From: Nemopilema nomurai
Lineage: Eukaryota; Cnidaria; Scyphozoa; Rhizostomeae; Rhizostomatidae
Reading direction: 5' to 3'
Assembly: GCA_003864495.1 (NCBI GenBank)
Contig: ML133478.1
Location: 506,498-570,497, forward strand
DNA: 64,000 bases
Positions within the stretch are counted from its first letter, which is position 1. Each line of letters begins with the position of its first letter. A program made the translations under genes and the position numbers. Below the pieces are notes generated by a model. That model was not told the DNA's origin. It did not search any database and saw only the letters and a list, made by a program, of their open reading frames with translations. Below are positions 25,189 through 39,882 of this stretch, piece after piece.

Positions 25189-26163
25189 CTACGATGGCGT
25201 CACTGGATCGTTCATGATTACAACCGGGACCTGAAAAGCTTTTTTGGTGCAGAACCTGCTTTTAAGCTCAACCTTCAATGTGTACCATATCCCTGTGCCT
25301 GTGTCAGAAGGGGTTGGCGCAGGTAGCTGGGTGTTCCAAATGACAATTTCTTTCGGTGCCACAGATGGGCCAGTTATCGACGCGATAGTTCTCGTCTTGC
25401 TGTGCTGCTTTTTCTCGCTGTCGGAGCCCCTTTCTACTAGCACTGCGTAGAGGTGCCTGTATCCTTTCTTCGCACTGTTTCTGCACTGCACCGTGAACGT
25501 AACGGCCTCTCCTGGCTTGTAGTAAGTCATCCCAAGCCTACACTGGAGGTCTAAACTGCGACTGGTCGTGCCATTTTGGCTTACAGGGAGCTGATACCCC
25601 TCTCCCGATTCGTCCTCGTGGACTGGACAGCCTTTTCTCTTCCCATTTGAAGAAACAGTTGCCTGTATTAACGTGGAAGTTTCGCTTGGGGCAGTTGCGG
25701 TCGCCTCGGTAGTGAAGTCCTTGTTGCCATCGCAAACGATCACGTCAGCATAGAACACAACCCCTTGTTTATCGACGACTGCTGCCTTCAGGTTGTGCCA
25801 AGAGAGAAGTGTTGTCGAGTTGGAAACATTCTCGTTCTTTTCATATTGATGCACCTGGCTCGGTATCTTGAATTCAAAAATATGGTCACCGGCTTTGAGT
25901 AAATGAAGTTTTGTTGATTCTATTTCGCCGATCAAACTGTGTATGGTTTCGATATAGAACTGTCTGCCAATTCTCGTTTTGGTTTGAACAAGTTCCTGAC
26001 AATGATGCGTCGTACTCCAGCCAACCATTAACGAATGTATGGTTAGATCTCTTATCAATTTGAGTCTCACAATTCCCTGAACAGGCTGTTTTGGATCAAC
26101 GAATAAACGGTTAGATTCTTCCGCCAGTACACTCAACTGAAATGCCTGAATCTCTTTCTTCAT
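25189..26163 (-). CDS. Arrestin-domain (alpha-arrestin-like) protein, intronless
   Basis: A single open frame of 324 residues on the minus strand, ATG at 26163. The N-terminal half (about 10-150) has the arrestin beta-sandwich pattern, with the signature KAGDHIFEFKIPSQ near residue 92. The C-terminal half (about 205-320) begins at YKPGEAVTFTVQCRN, which fits an arrestin C domain, and ends in a strand just before the stop. Alpha-arrestins act as trafficking adaptors, usually bringing NEDD4-type ligases to membrane cargo through C-terminal PPxY motifs. None is present here, and the protein is shorter than typical ARRDC proteins (about 400). The linker (about 155-200) is Thr/Ser-rich. A distinct arrestin-fold subfamily is possible. 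Confidence 0.75.
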   Translation of the reverse strand: MKKEIQAFQLSVLAEESNRLFVDPKQPVQGIVRLKLIRDLTIHSLMVGWSTTHHCQELVQTKTRIGRQFYIETIHSLIGEIESTKLHLLKAGDHIFEFKIPSQVHQYEKNENVSNSTTLLSWHNLKAAVVDKQGVVFYADVIVCDGNKDFTTEATATAPSETSTLIQATVSSNGKRKGCPVHEDESGEGYQLPVSQNGTTSRSLDLQCRLGMTYYKPGEAVTFTVQCRNSAKKGYRHLYAVLVERGSDSEKKQHSKTRTIASITGPSVAPKEIVIWNTQLPAPTPSDTGTGIWYTLKVELKSRFCTKKAFQVPVVIMNDPVTPS

Positions 26164-28298
26164 TTCGTTGTTGTCTTTTCCACCTCCACGTGGATGGCTT
26201 GTTTCGGGCAGATGAATGACTTCTCTAAACTCAAGGGCCTTTGTAGTTGCTTTTTATGCCAAATTGTTTGGCAATGACATCACAATATCGGTTAGTCAGT
26301 CAGTCAATTGCGCGTGCAACAATATGACTAAGTCCATGCGGCAGTGGGTATTTTGTTGATAACGGCCAGCCAAAAGATTGATAGTTAGTAGGTCCTTGTT
26401 TCGTCTGGCTTAGCAACATTCCATGCATCAAGGTTCTTGAAAGTCCAGCTGATTTGAGTCAGCTCCAGTCTACCTGACAGAAGGGCTGGAAACAGAACAA
26501 TAGTGAAACCCGTAATAGGATCCTTTCGTCTAATTGAGAATTGAAATTCATTAATTCATTACTAATTAACGATTCTCCAGTCATCAAGCGCTAAGCTTTA
26601 GGCTAAACAAACTAAGACGTGTCACCGAATGAAATAACATTCGTCATTTTTTGTCTGCGCCCACACCAACCCGGAAATACCCGATTATTTTAGTCCAATT
26701 TTTTACTCCAGCTTATATTTTTTGTCGTTCGAAATATAGTCCAGCTGGAAATCACATGATATGGGTGGAGTTGTAGCCCAGCCACGTGACCCATGCGCCC
26801 AATCAATTTTTATCAATTCAGCAAATTGTTTACTCGATTCATTTTACGAATTAGGCACATTCAATGAAGCTGGAGATAAACGAACGATTCAAATAATAAC
26901 CGCCATCCCCAGGTTTTGATTCACACTTCCAGTTGGTTGATGGTCGAGCGAGCCTCGCTCCGCCCAGATGCAACACGCCTAGATTTGATAATTTTGCTAT
27001 CGAAGACTTTGTCGTCGAGTCACAAACAAGATCTATCTTCGAGTTACGGAAATACGCCGGTGGAATAGAACGTAGAGAAGTCACTTTTTGGGAGTCATAT
27101 TCTGCGACTGTACCATCTTGGCTGGGCGGAGGTTGCGAGGGCATAATTAGAAATGCGTTCTTGTCACTACAGATACAATGCTTTAAAATTATAGTTATTT
27201 GCCGTTAAATGAATACTATATCAAGCTTGATGGATCGTAGAGTTTATTTCAGTCAAGAAAGGGTTGATTTTAAGGAAAATACCTAATTACTCTCAAAATC
27301 AAATAATAAATTTTATGCTTTGGGTTTAAACGCTTTATATTTACACTTCTAGTTCTAACGATCTAATATGATACTTCATATTTAAAAGAAGGGAGAAAAA
27401 AGACACATTGCTTCTTATTTTAATACTTTATGAATGTGCAAAACAAATGTTTAGATATGTTTGCCCTTTTTCGTGTTTCTTTATTTGCCCCCCCTGCCCT
27501 TACTTTGTTGGTCTCAGCAGAGGTCTTTCTTGAGGGGGTTTCTCTACTTGACAATCCCAATATTTTGGGTATTAGATACAGAGAGTCTATGTGCTTTGTG
27601 CTAATTCTATTTTTCATTAACATGCCCTTACAACAGGAAGCATAACCATTTTCCATATATCCCCACTTATAAACACAATTCTAGTCAGCTAGCATTAATA
27701 TCAGAGAAATGTTCCATACAATGGGCTATAAGGAGAGACGGAGAGACTAGACCAACACCCTGCATTTCCAGTCTTCAAGTAGGCCAACAAGGCTCCAAGT
27801 ATGGAGATGATGCAAGATTCAAGATGACTTTTAAACTTGTTAAGGATAAGTCCAATTGCAACATTGCATACAATACATTGTTGATTCTTAATGATGCAGT
27901 TTATTTGTTGTAACTATGGATAACAAATCTGTAGGACTTATAACTTGGGAATTTGTCCAATGTAATGATCACAGCAATGAAAGTACATAATCAAATGCAT
28001 ACAGCATTGTCCGACCCAAGGGAGTCATAAGGTATGATGACAAAAGTCACTATTGTAAGATCAAACTGATTTTACATCACATCTATTAGATATGACAAAT
28101 TAACCTAAAACAACAAAATCCTGATTGCGATTGCAAAACTAACCAAACTTGATAAGATGTTATAAAGGAAGACGAAAATAAGTTAATTAACACTTTTAAC
28201 TACAGCGGGAATTATACCACCATTAGAGTTGGTACAGGTTGAAATCTTCAACCCTTGACAAAAAGTCAGCAACTGCTCATTTAGCAGTAGGTGTTCAT
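26164..28298. other. Intergenic region between the arrestin-like and SFT2D genes
   Basis: No gene seen. The right part is the 3' flank of SFT2D. The left part holds the promoter of the arrestin-like gene, with a CACGTGG motif about 30 bases above its ATG (26189-26195) and another CCACGTGAC at about 26783. Open frames at 26933-27208 and 27430-27645 show no domain and overlap minus-strand frames. Confidence 0.5.
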
Positions 28299-31266
<2,968 letters not shown>

Positions 31267-31846
31267 AGTTCTTTTTATTTAAAATGCAGAATCAAACTAG
31301 CTTTTTTCCAGGAAAGACTTGCAACTCCAGTTCCCAATGCAAATCAGAGGTATCGACTGGGGCTCCACAGGAAAGTAAATAAAAAGGAGGTCAGCTTGTG
31401 AACGAGGTAGCAGTTTCCATGAACCATCAAGGTGCAATGTTGCTGAAGAGGATTTTAAATATAACTTTGTAAGAAAAGGAGTGTTGGAATTGGAGCAGAC
31501 TCAAGAAAAAGTTGAAACAGGCTCAGGTAGAGATATTTTGGTTAGTGTAAAGACAAGGCCTCACCCAGCTTGGCAAGTCTCAGACATATAAAGTAGAAAA
31601 TCCTGAAGCTCAACAACTGAGCGAGTTTTTAAGTGACTTTGGTTTTTTACAAAAGAAAAGCAGACGCAGACTGCCTTGTATAGTGCACATCAGTCCGACA
31701 ATGTGATGAGCGTTGATTAAATTCGAAAACAATTTATTCATTCTCAAATTGTTGCTTGTAATATTTGCAGATTATCCCATTAGAATATTCTAATCTTCAC
31801 AACAGTTTTATCTGTGCAATCGTCTTAACTTTGCAGATGAATCGAT
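31267..31846. promoter_or_regulatory. Shared divergent promoter region of SFT2D and CRYZL1
   Basis: 580 bases separate the two start codons. A bidirectional housekeeping-type promoter is likely from the arrangement; I see no clear TATA box shared by both. 5' untranslated sequence must occupy part of it. Inference from gene order only. Confidence 0.5.
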
Positions 31847-34800
31847 ATGAGCTCTGCAATCACGACAGCTTTGATCTTGAGGAAAACAAGTAATGAGAGC
31901 AAAGAGTCTAAGTCATATGAACTTGTGAACAATGTAAGTCAAGTTTGATTAGTTGTAATTTAACTTGCGAGGGAAGGATTGGGGCCAAAGTGTTTTTTAA
32001 TGGTAATGGGCACTGCAGCTAAGTGCAAGAAAGTTTGCACTGACTTATAGAAGCAATTTTTTAAAAGGTATGCGGAGGCAATGAAAAAGTCTCCTTGTAT
32101 ATTGCTAAATACTATCTATCTTTGTTGACTGTACAAAGACCCAATATTGGGTATTATGCACAGTTTCGTTAGTGGTTAGTTGTTAGAAGTTGATTGATAA
32201 AATATAATATTTTGCAACTTTCTAGGAAACTATACTGCTAGAGATTTTCAAACAGAACAAGACTTAATGGTGCAATGAGGGCAAAATTTATGAGTTGAGG
32301 GGTGATTGATATGTGTTGAGCAGTATCAGTTTTCCAAAAAGAAACAAATTAAATGAGATATAATTTTACTTTATTTTATGATTATTCTCAGATTCAAGTA
32401 AAGTAAAATAATTAACGAGAGAAAAATTTTGTACTCTTCAATAATAATTTAAAACATTAATGTCATCTGTAGTTGTCTTGAAGTTATTTATTGACTGAAT
32501 TTCCCTTATTGTTAATTGACTGATGTAAGAAGAAAGTTCATTCCAGATTTTAATGGATGCTGGGATAAATAGAAATTTATAACAATTGGTTCTGCAGAAA
32601 GGCGGGATAAACACTGCTATATAATTTACATAATTTCAAGCTGTTTTTTAGATTTTGGCTTCTTCCTGTACAAATTTATCTCTTGTAGGAAATTTAAGAC
32701 AATCCAGCTTACAGTTTAAAAAAAGAGCTAAAGAGTTTTGTAAATATTTTGAAAAACGCCACAATTTTTTTTCAGGGAAATTTAATCATAGGGACATTTT
32801 CTAATTGTTTGAAATATCTTTTTCTCTTATTTCATTCTAATTCCATATTATTTTGTTGGTTAATATTTTTTCCCTCTTTATTCTGTAGTTTACATGCCCT
32901 CTTCTTAAGGAAGAGGATGTCATACTTCACATTCACACTTGCTGTCTGAGCAGAAATAGCAATGAGGTAATAATTTATAATGCCCACTAATAACATGTTG
33001 AGGATTTGGGCATTCCGTAAAAAATTGGCCTAAAATTTATTTTGAACTAGCAGGATGCATTTTGTGTTACATCTAATTGTTTGTCCATTAGGATTTCGCA
33101 TGATGATACCAAGGGCTAGCATTATTTCTAGAAAGAGATTAGAATAGGGAAATTGCTATAAATGTTACAGTTAGGATATGATGGAATATAATTCAATCTA
33201 GGTTTGGCTGACACCAGGTGAACAAAACAAAGAAGAATTTCCTGTTGGAAGTGAAGTATCTGGAACAGTTACTGAGGGTATTTGTAAATTTTCTGTCATT
33301 CAATCCCCTTGGTCAATTTTTGGTGAAGCCTGTCACCCTTTTTCTGTAAGCTGTAACACTAGCATTGGCATCAATACAAAGTTACAATATTTTTACTCAG
33401 TTGTACAAGTCTAAGTCAGGTTAGTTTGTGAAGTTTCTAACATTTTTGAAAAGCTCTTGGATAGACCATTATGGTATAGAATTTAGTTGTATTTACAATT
33501 AAAATTCTTTTCTCATACACCTTAAAATAAACATGTGAAATGGGGCTAGTCTAGCAAGCCTGATTGTTAGGTGTGTGATTACAGACTCACACCCCCTCCC
33601 CATGCCAAGGCATGTTCTTTGTTGCATGCAATGTTACCTCATAAAAGTTTTGATTGATTTACAACTTTGTTTTGGTGGTTTACAGTTTACAAGCATTTTA
33701 AAATTAACAAAACATATGTTTCTAATGTTTTGAAATAATGTGCAATGTATAGCTCTGAAGTAGAAATCATTCATTTTCCTATTTTTAGTTGGCAAGTCTG
33801 TCTCAAGGTTCAAAGTTGGTGACAAAGTTGTAGGTTTGTTCTTATGTTTTGATGCTTGTTGTTTGTGTATAATTATTTGGTCTGTCTAGGATCTTTTTTG
33901 CTGTTGGTTACATCCCATTTTTTATTTGTTGGGCTTAAAACCCAGTCTTTGTCAGTGGTCTTTGGTTTATCTGCACAAGTGTTAGAAGCCAAATTCAAAC
34001 TTTGATTGTTAAGTTAGTGCCATGGAGATGAACATTGAGATACTAGGTTTGTTAGGGTGTCAATTCATTTTGATTTCCATTGTTATTACCAAACTTAAGG
34101 TCAAAGGTGTACCTTGACGATTTGAAGTGGGCGATGTGAACAGTTGAATTTACTGACAAATTCTTGATTGTCAATGTAAAACTGATTTATAGTTATAGTA
34201 TATATTGTGAATTTTAACTGTTCTATCAACATAGCCTTGTTAATTACGAGCAAATGAGGTCCTTCCATGTGCTTTTCAAAAACACATTATCATATATATA
34301 TATACTAATATAAAGTCAAGATACATATTAACCAACAATCCATAACATTTACTGACTGTCTGTAAAATTTACCATTTTACTTTCAAAAAGTGGAAGGGGG
34401 CTATACCACCCCTCTACACCTCTGCCCAAGGTGTATTACAAGATGGTTTTACAGCCTATATCTGGTTTACATAATGAATAAGTGGGAAATTTATTTGGGA
34501 AGATGGTCATTTAGTAGAAGCTTATCATGGCGATTATCTTTTAGGGATAGTTCCTCCTAATACACGTTCAGCTGGATGTGCGAAAACTTGCATTCTGTCA
34601 CAGTATGATGTTGGTGAGTTATTGTTGAGTTATTTCAAATTTTTTGTTTTGTCATTTTAAGCGTTAGTGCATGGGCTCTTTTGAGTATAGTTTTACAACT
34701 TACTTTTTAGGAAGTCACAGTAGTTATCCAATCAACGTTTCACGCGAATGACTTGCCAATGCAACCGTGTTATAAGCCAGTGTTGTCTGTTTTAAGTATC

Positions 34801-37800
34801 TCTTTGTCGCTTTGCAGTATTGAAGCCAGAGGGTGTCAGTGATGAGGCAGCTGTGGTTGTCTTGAAGGATGCAGTCAAGGCATACACGGCCCTGCACTAT
34901 TTGGCAAGGGTATCCGTTGGCGATACCTTGTTGCTTTGTAACGGTGGATCAGTAAGTGTTTTCAACATTTCGTCATTGATTATTCATGCTAATAGAGAAT
35001 GTTTTTACTTCAGTACAACGGTTGCCAATTTTCATTTCTAATGCCGGAACGTCGATTTGAAAAGGTGGTAATCAGTTTTTGAAATGCTGTCAATAAAGTG
35101 AAGAACAAATGTAATTTTAAAATTGCACGTAATAGCGCAACCATATTTTGCAAAACTTTTTGATCTGACAACCCTCAAGTATGCAACCATCAGAAAGTGA
35201 CTAAAAACTGAGAAAGTAAATAGTCAGATTGAAAAGACGAACCAGCTGCCCAATAGTTTATCAATTTTTGTTGTGGTACAATCTGAACTTTTGAATAGAT
35301 ATCTCATAGCCAAATAATACTTGATTTAGCATGGCGTGTTTTGCAATTGTTTACACTTCTGCTCTCTTTCTGTAGTGGTTTTAGTCCCTTTGCTTGTGAG
35401 ATTATGCTTTTAATCCTTTCCTACAATCTTGAAGACAAAATATCTACGCATCAAAACTATTGTTGAAAACGGTCGTAGCTTGATTTAATGGCTACCAGGT
35501 GCTCAACTGTGCTTTTGCAATATCACAAGAGCCAGCATCCTTGCATTTCCCTCTTTTGGAACGCACCTTTTCTTTACGACATTTCTCTTGTTGCTATGTC
35601 TCAGACGTCCCTATCCTGTTTCAGGGCTTTGGATTAATTGTTGTTCAGCTTGCTTGTCACATTGGTGCAAAGGTGAGAGAGAACTTGCTTAATAAATCCA
35701 AGCATTCCAGTCTACTTTTCATTTGCTGTATTGGTACCACAATGGATTGCAGTTATGAATGGCGAATGGTAGAATCGATCACACGTTGTTGTTACAGTAA
35801 AGTATAGTTTGAAGTAAAGATAAATGGAATACACAGCATAATTTGGCGCTTTATTGCTGGAGAGCTTTTAAATTACATGTCTGCCATGTAACTAATAATT
35901 TTCACCGCAAGATTTATATGTCTTTGTACTAGTTTCAAAAAATTTGATTAGACATTTTTCTAGGTGCATCTCAAAATAATGCTGACTTGAAGCAACCAAG
36001 TCTGGTAGCATAAGCTGTTCTTTGTCTCTTGGCCCTGTCCTGCGATGTTTGAGGGACTTTCGTCTTTTTAAGGTCATAGTGACAGAAAGGACTGACGAAG
36101 GCTTGAACTTCTTAAGACGACACCTGAAGGGAGATGGTAGGTACTAGCCATATTCTGATAAGGTTAACAAGAGGATAAATCGCCACCAATCCATGTCAGA
36201 TGTCAATCAATGTCAATCGCTCATGCTCACTGCTAATCACTATTAAGAATGATTAGCTATTAACTAATCACTATTAATCAATGATAACTAATCAATAATC
36301 ATCAGTGTGATTGTCATCAGTCAACATGGATCGTAACTGAGCATTGACGTGTTGTGGTGAAGCATTCGTATGTTGAGAAGTCAATCCTCTCATAGAACAA
36401 TTCACTGAGAAATAAAATCAAAACGGGGCGTCAATATCAGGGCTACGGTGGGATAGGGCTCTAGTGATTCAATAGCAATATATTACAATATGTGTACAGT
36501 TGTATATGTGTACGACTGAAACTGTACAGTTTTCATAAATATTTCACACTTCACAGTGCTGACAGGCGCTTTCTTCTGTAATTGGCCGTTTATCTGGAAG
36601 CCCCTTGTATAGACGAAATTGTTTATAGATTTAAAAACTATACCATCTTTAATAACCCTTTTTTTGAAAACAGAATTTTTTCCAAGTAGCTTTTCATTTT
36701 GAGACCTTAGAAAAAACAAAATTTATCACCTCTGATTACCTGGCTGATGATAGAAATCCATTTTTAAAAAACCAAGTTTTTTTTCATATTCTCACTTTGT
36801 TTTTCTGCTTCGTGCTTTTCGATTTTCTGTTTATTTTTTTGAATTGGCTGAAATGAAGGTAGCATCATATCTCAATCTGCACAGGTACTGTCATTGTTGA
36901 CATCAGATCAAAGAAGCTTTCATTTGTGGACACGTGCATGGAAGAAACTGGGGGATTGGGAATCGACTGTATAATTGATGATGGAGGTAATTTTCTGCAG
37001 TATTGCCATTATTATTCACTATGCTTATGATGGGAGCAATTTTGATATATTTTTGCAGAGTTAAGGCAAAACAGACCAGGTTTCTTTCAAAACGACTGTC
37101 AAACACTTTGAATGAAAAACTCAAAACTCATGGCGTTTTCCCCTAAGAGAACTAACATTTTAAGCGTTTAGTCGGTAAGGATACGAAACAGAAGATGCTG
37201 CTGTCTGTAAGCTAATACTAAACAGATTTCAGACATTTCGTTGTTTTTTCTTGATGCATTTACAATGCTTCAATTTCAATTGATCTATTAGTACGTTGTA
37301 TTTTGAGCTTTTCCACAAATCTTCGGGATAGAATTATCAGTCATCATGTGAATTCTTAGTTTTTCGATTATCTACTGAAAGGTCCTTGCACCAAAGGTTC
37401 TCAACTGTAAACTCAATTTCTGTTGCAGTTGAAATGTATGGGAACAGCGTGGAAGAATCACAGAACGATCTTATCAGCTTCGAAGAAAATACCACCCTGA
37501 AGCCTCACAAACATGACGTCATATCGTCTCTGGCTGTTGGCGGTCGGTGGATCACCGTGCAGAGTGACCTCCAGGTACAGATGCACATTGTTAGCGGATA
37601 TATTTTGAATTCTTGGAGGAAGAAGTTATTGGGTCACGATAGAGAACGTGAATGCTCTTGTTATTGTGTCAATATAGAAGTAAAGCTAGAGAGAGTTTCT
37701 CTCCAGTATTACTAACAGTGACCAGAAAGCAGGTCTCAGTCGATAGCTATTGGGTTGAAGTGGGATGGTGAATAGTCATACAGGATCAAGACTTTGTTGT

Positions 37801-39338
37801 TGCTCAACACTTTCCAAAATTTGTGATATTTTTGCGTCATCAGATATGGGAAAGTGCTGTAATAAATATTTAGTGTTTTTGCAGCTGGATCCGCCAGATT
37901 CAAACCTACTGTTTCTGAAATGCGCTTCATTGCACTTTCTGTTTGAAGACTCGTGGACACTGTCAAAAAGTAAGTTATTAGAAATGATAATCCATCTCTC
38001 ACAGCTTCTTTCTGCTATCCCTTATCTTAGTTATAGTTGAGATATTCTTAACTGTGCTCTTCATTTAAATTACTTTTTATCACACATCTTGTAAAATTAC
38101 TTAATTTCACACATTTTGCATCTTAATTTCGCACATCTTTTCTGAAATCTTTATGAAACTTTTCTCTCTGTGAAGTCTTTCTACTTCATACTTATTCTGT
38201 AATAATAATCAACACTGAAAACTGCTGATGTGATGCATGATGTAAATTTGGTCTTTTATCAATAAATTGTTTTTTTTATCAGGTGCTTATGGAAAATATT
38301 TACGTATACTTTTCAATAGTTTCCTACCCCTGCATTGATATTCAAATTCTTGCTGTAACTTACAGTTTTTTAGAGTTTTGCATAATATTTGTTCCAATGT
38401 ATTGCATAATTCACCTTGTTCTAATTAATTCAAATACAGTGAAATGCATCACAACTTCTCAACTGATCGCATATTTTTTTGTCTGATGTCATTTTTTGTA
38501 AGAGCATGCAAGGTATTACCAAAGATGCAAATTATTTCTGTCAGGAGAGTTTTCTTTGACTTTGACAAGATATTCTTGAAGATATATTGGAAACTTGCGA
38601 AGTGGATTTTAAGGTATATATAAATCTTATAAGTAAAACCTAAAGCAAATTCATTTTTAGGATATGTCACTCATAGTTTTATAACTTTACCACGATAGTC
38701 TTAAAGTAGTTCCAGGCTCCTTACAATGAATGATACAATTGATGATCAGACTACACCACCATAAAATTGCTTGCTTAGTGTGAACCCTATCATGAATAGT
38801 TGAAATGTTAAGATTGGTTTTCTTAGCATTTGATGAAGATAACAGTCTGTATAGATCGGTAGGCCTGCAATCTGGAAGTTTGCAACTAACAGGCAAATGC
38901 ATATTAATACTAGGTTTAATACCAGTGTATACATTCAGTACAGCAAACAAACATCAGACTGTATCTTCATAATGCCTTTGCATTATGTATCTGAACTTTT
39001 TTCCAGACCGCCAGGTTATGATGTCATACAGCTAGAAGAATGTGTTGGCTTTCTAACCAGTTCAGATGAGGACAAAATTAAGAAAATAGTTGTCAGAGTA
39101 AGTTGATACACGTTAGGGTGCACAGGCAAATGCATATTAATACTAGGTTTAATACCAGTGTATACATTCAGTACAGCAAACAAACATCAGACTGTATCTT
39201 CATAATGCCTTTGCATTATGTATCTGAACTTTTTTCCAGACGCCAGGTTATGATGTCATACAGCTAGAAGAATGTGTTGGCTTTCTAACCAGTTCAGATG
39301 AGGACAAAATTAAGAAAATAGTTGTCAGAGTAAGTTGA
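31847..39338 (+). CDS. CRYZL1: Quinone oxidoreductase-like protein 1 (zinc-independent MDR family)
   Basis: Member of the medium-chain dehydrogenase/reductase superfamily, zeta-crystallin-like, cytosolic, probably NADPH-binding with poorly known substrate. Exons: 31847-31933, 32889-32966, 33202-33277, 33789-33833, 34545-34613, 34818-34951, 35625-35672, 36073-36136, 36885-36986, 37429-37574, 37885-37969, 38283-38303 (21 bases), 38570-38613, 39240-39338; all phases agree, 365 residues (human 349). Matches to the family: FPVGSEVSGTV, VKAYTALHYLARVSVGD, MEETGGLGIDCIIDDG, TLKPHKHDVISSLAVGG and LDPPDSNLLFLK. The last exon exists twice in tandem; only the second copy (39240) joins in frame, while the first (39007-39106) has one extra C. 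The stop follows AGAGTAAGT, which also resembles a splice donor, but the protein end fits the human C-terminus. Confidence 0.92.
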
Positions 39339-39353
39339 TACACGTTAGGGTGC
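38889..39353 (+). repeat. Tandem duplication (period about 233 bp) covering the last CRYZL1 exon
   Basis: 38889-39121 and 39122-39353 are identical by eye apart from one base: AGACCGCCAGG in the first, AGACGCCAGG in the second. Each unit holds about 117 bases of intron with the splice acceptor, the terminal exon, the stop codon and a few 3' bases. Confidence 0.95.
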
Positions 39354-39882
39354 ACAGGAATTGGGAAGAACCAAAAACATTTCATTTTCTTTTCTTTTGC
39401 TAGTAAGAAGTGATTAAAGAGGAACAATACAATGTCAGGCTCATTATAGTAACAGTTCACTACTGTTTTGTAATTTTAGTTGGCTAAAAGGTTCTAGAGC
39501 AAACAAATCATCAATTAACCAAAGTTAAAATACAGCACTAATTATGACATTTGGTAGTTTATTGGAGTAACTCTATATGTTTAAATGGAGTTCACAATAG
39601 CTGATTTTCTGTTTGGAAGTTTTATGGACAGATAATAAACCATGTGGCAGCCATGCAGCTTTTAATATGGTTAAAATGTCTTTATTTTACTGTCTCGCCA
39701 AAATGAGTTTAACAGGCAACTTGCACTAAATCCATTTCTGATTCAATCTATAAAACTTATTCATATCAGGAACCAATAGCTATAAACTGAAAGTTTGCTA
39801 AAATCACTTTGTCATATATCTGCAAGTAATGTCATATGTCATGTATCACTAATTGCACCACTCCTCCTGTTGCCAAGAATGG

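Noticed and set aside
36180..36310. AATCA/TTAAT-rich stretch, considered as a CRISPR-like or satellite array
   Set aside because: No constant unit or spacer; simple AT-rich sequence in a CRYZL1 intron.
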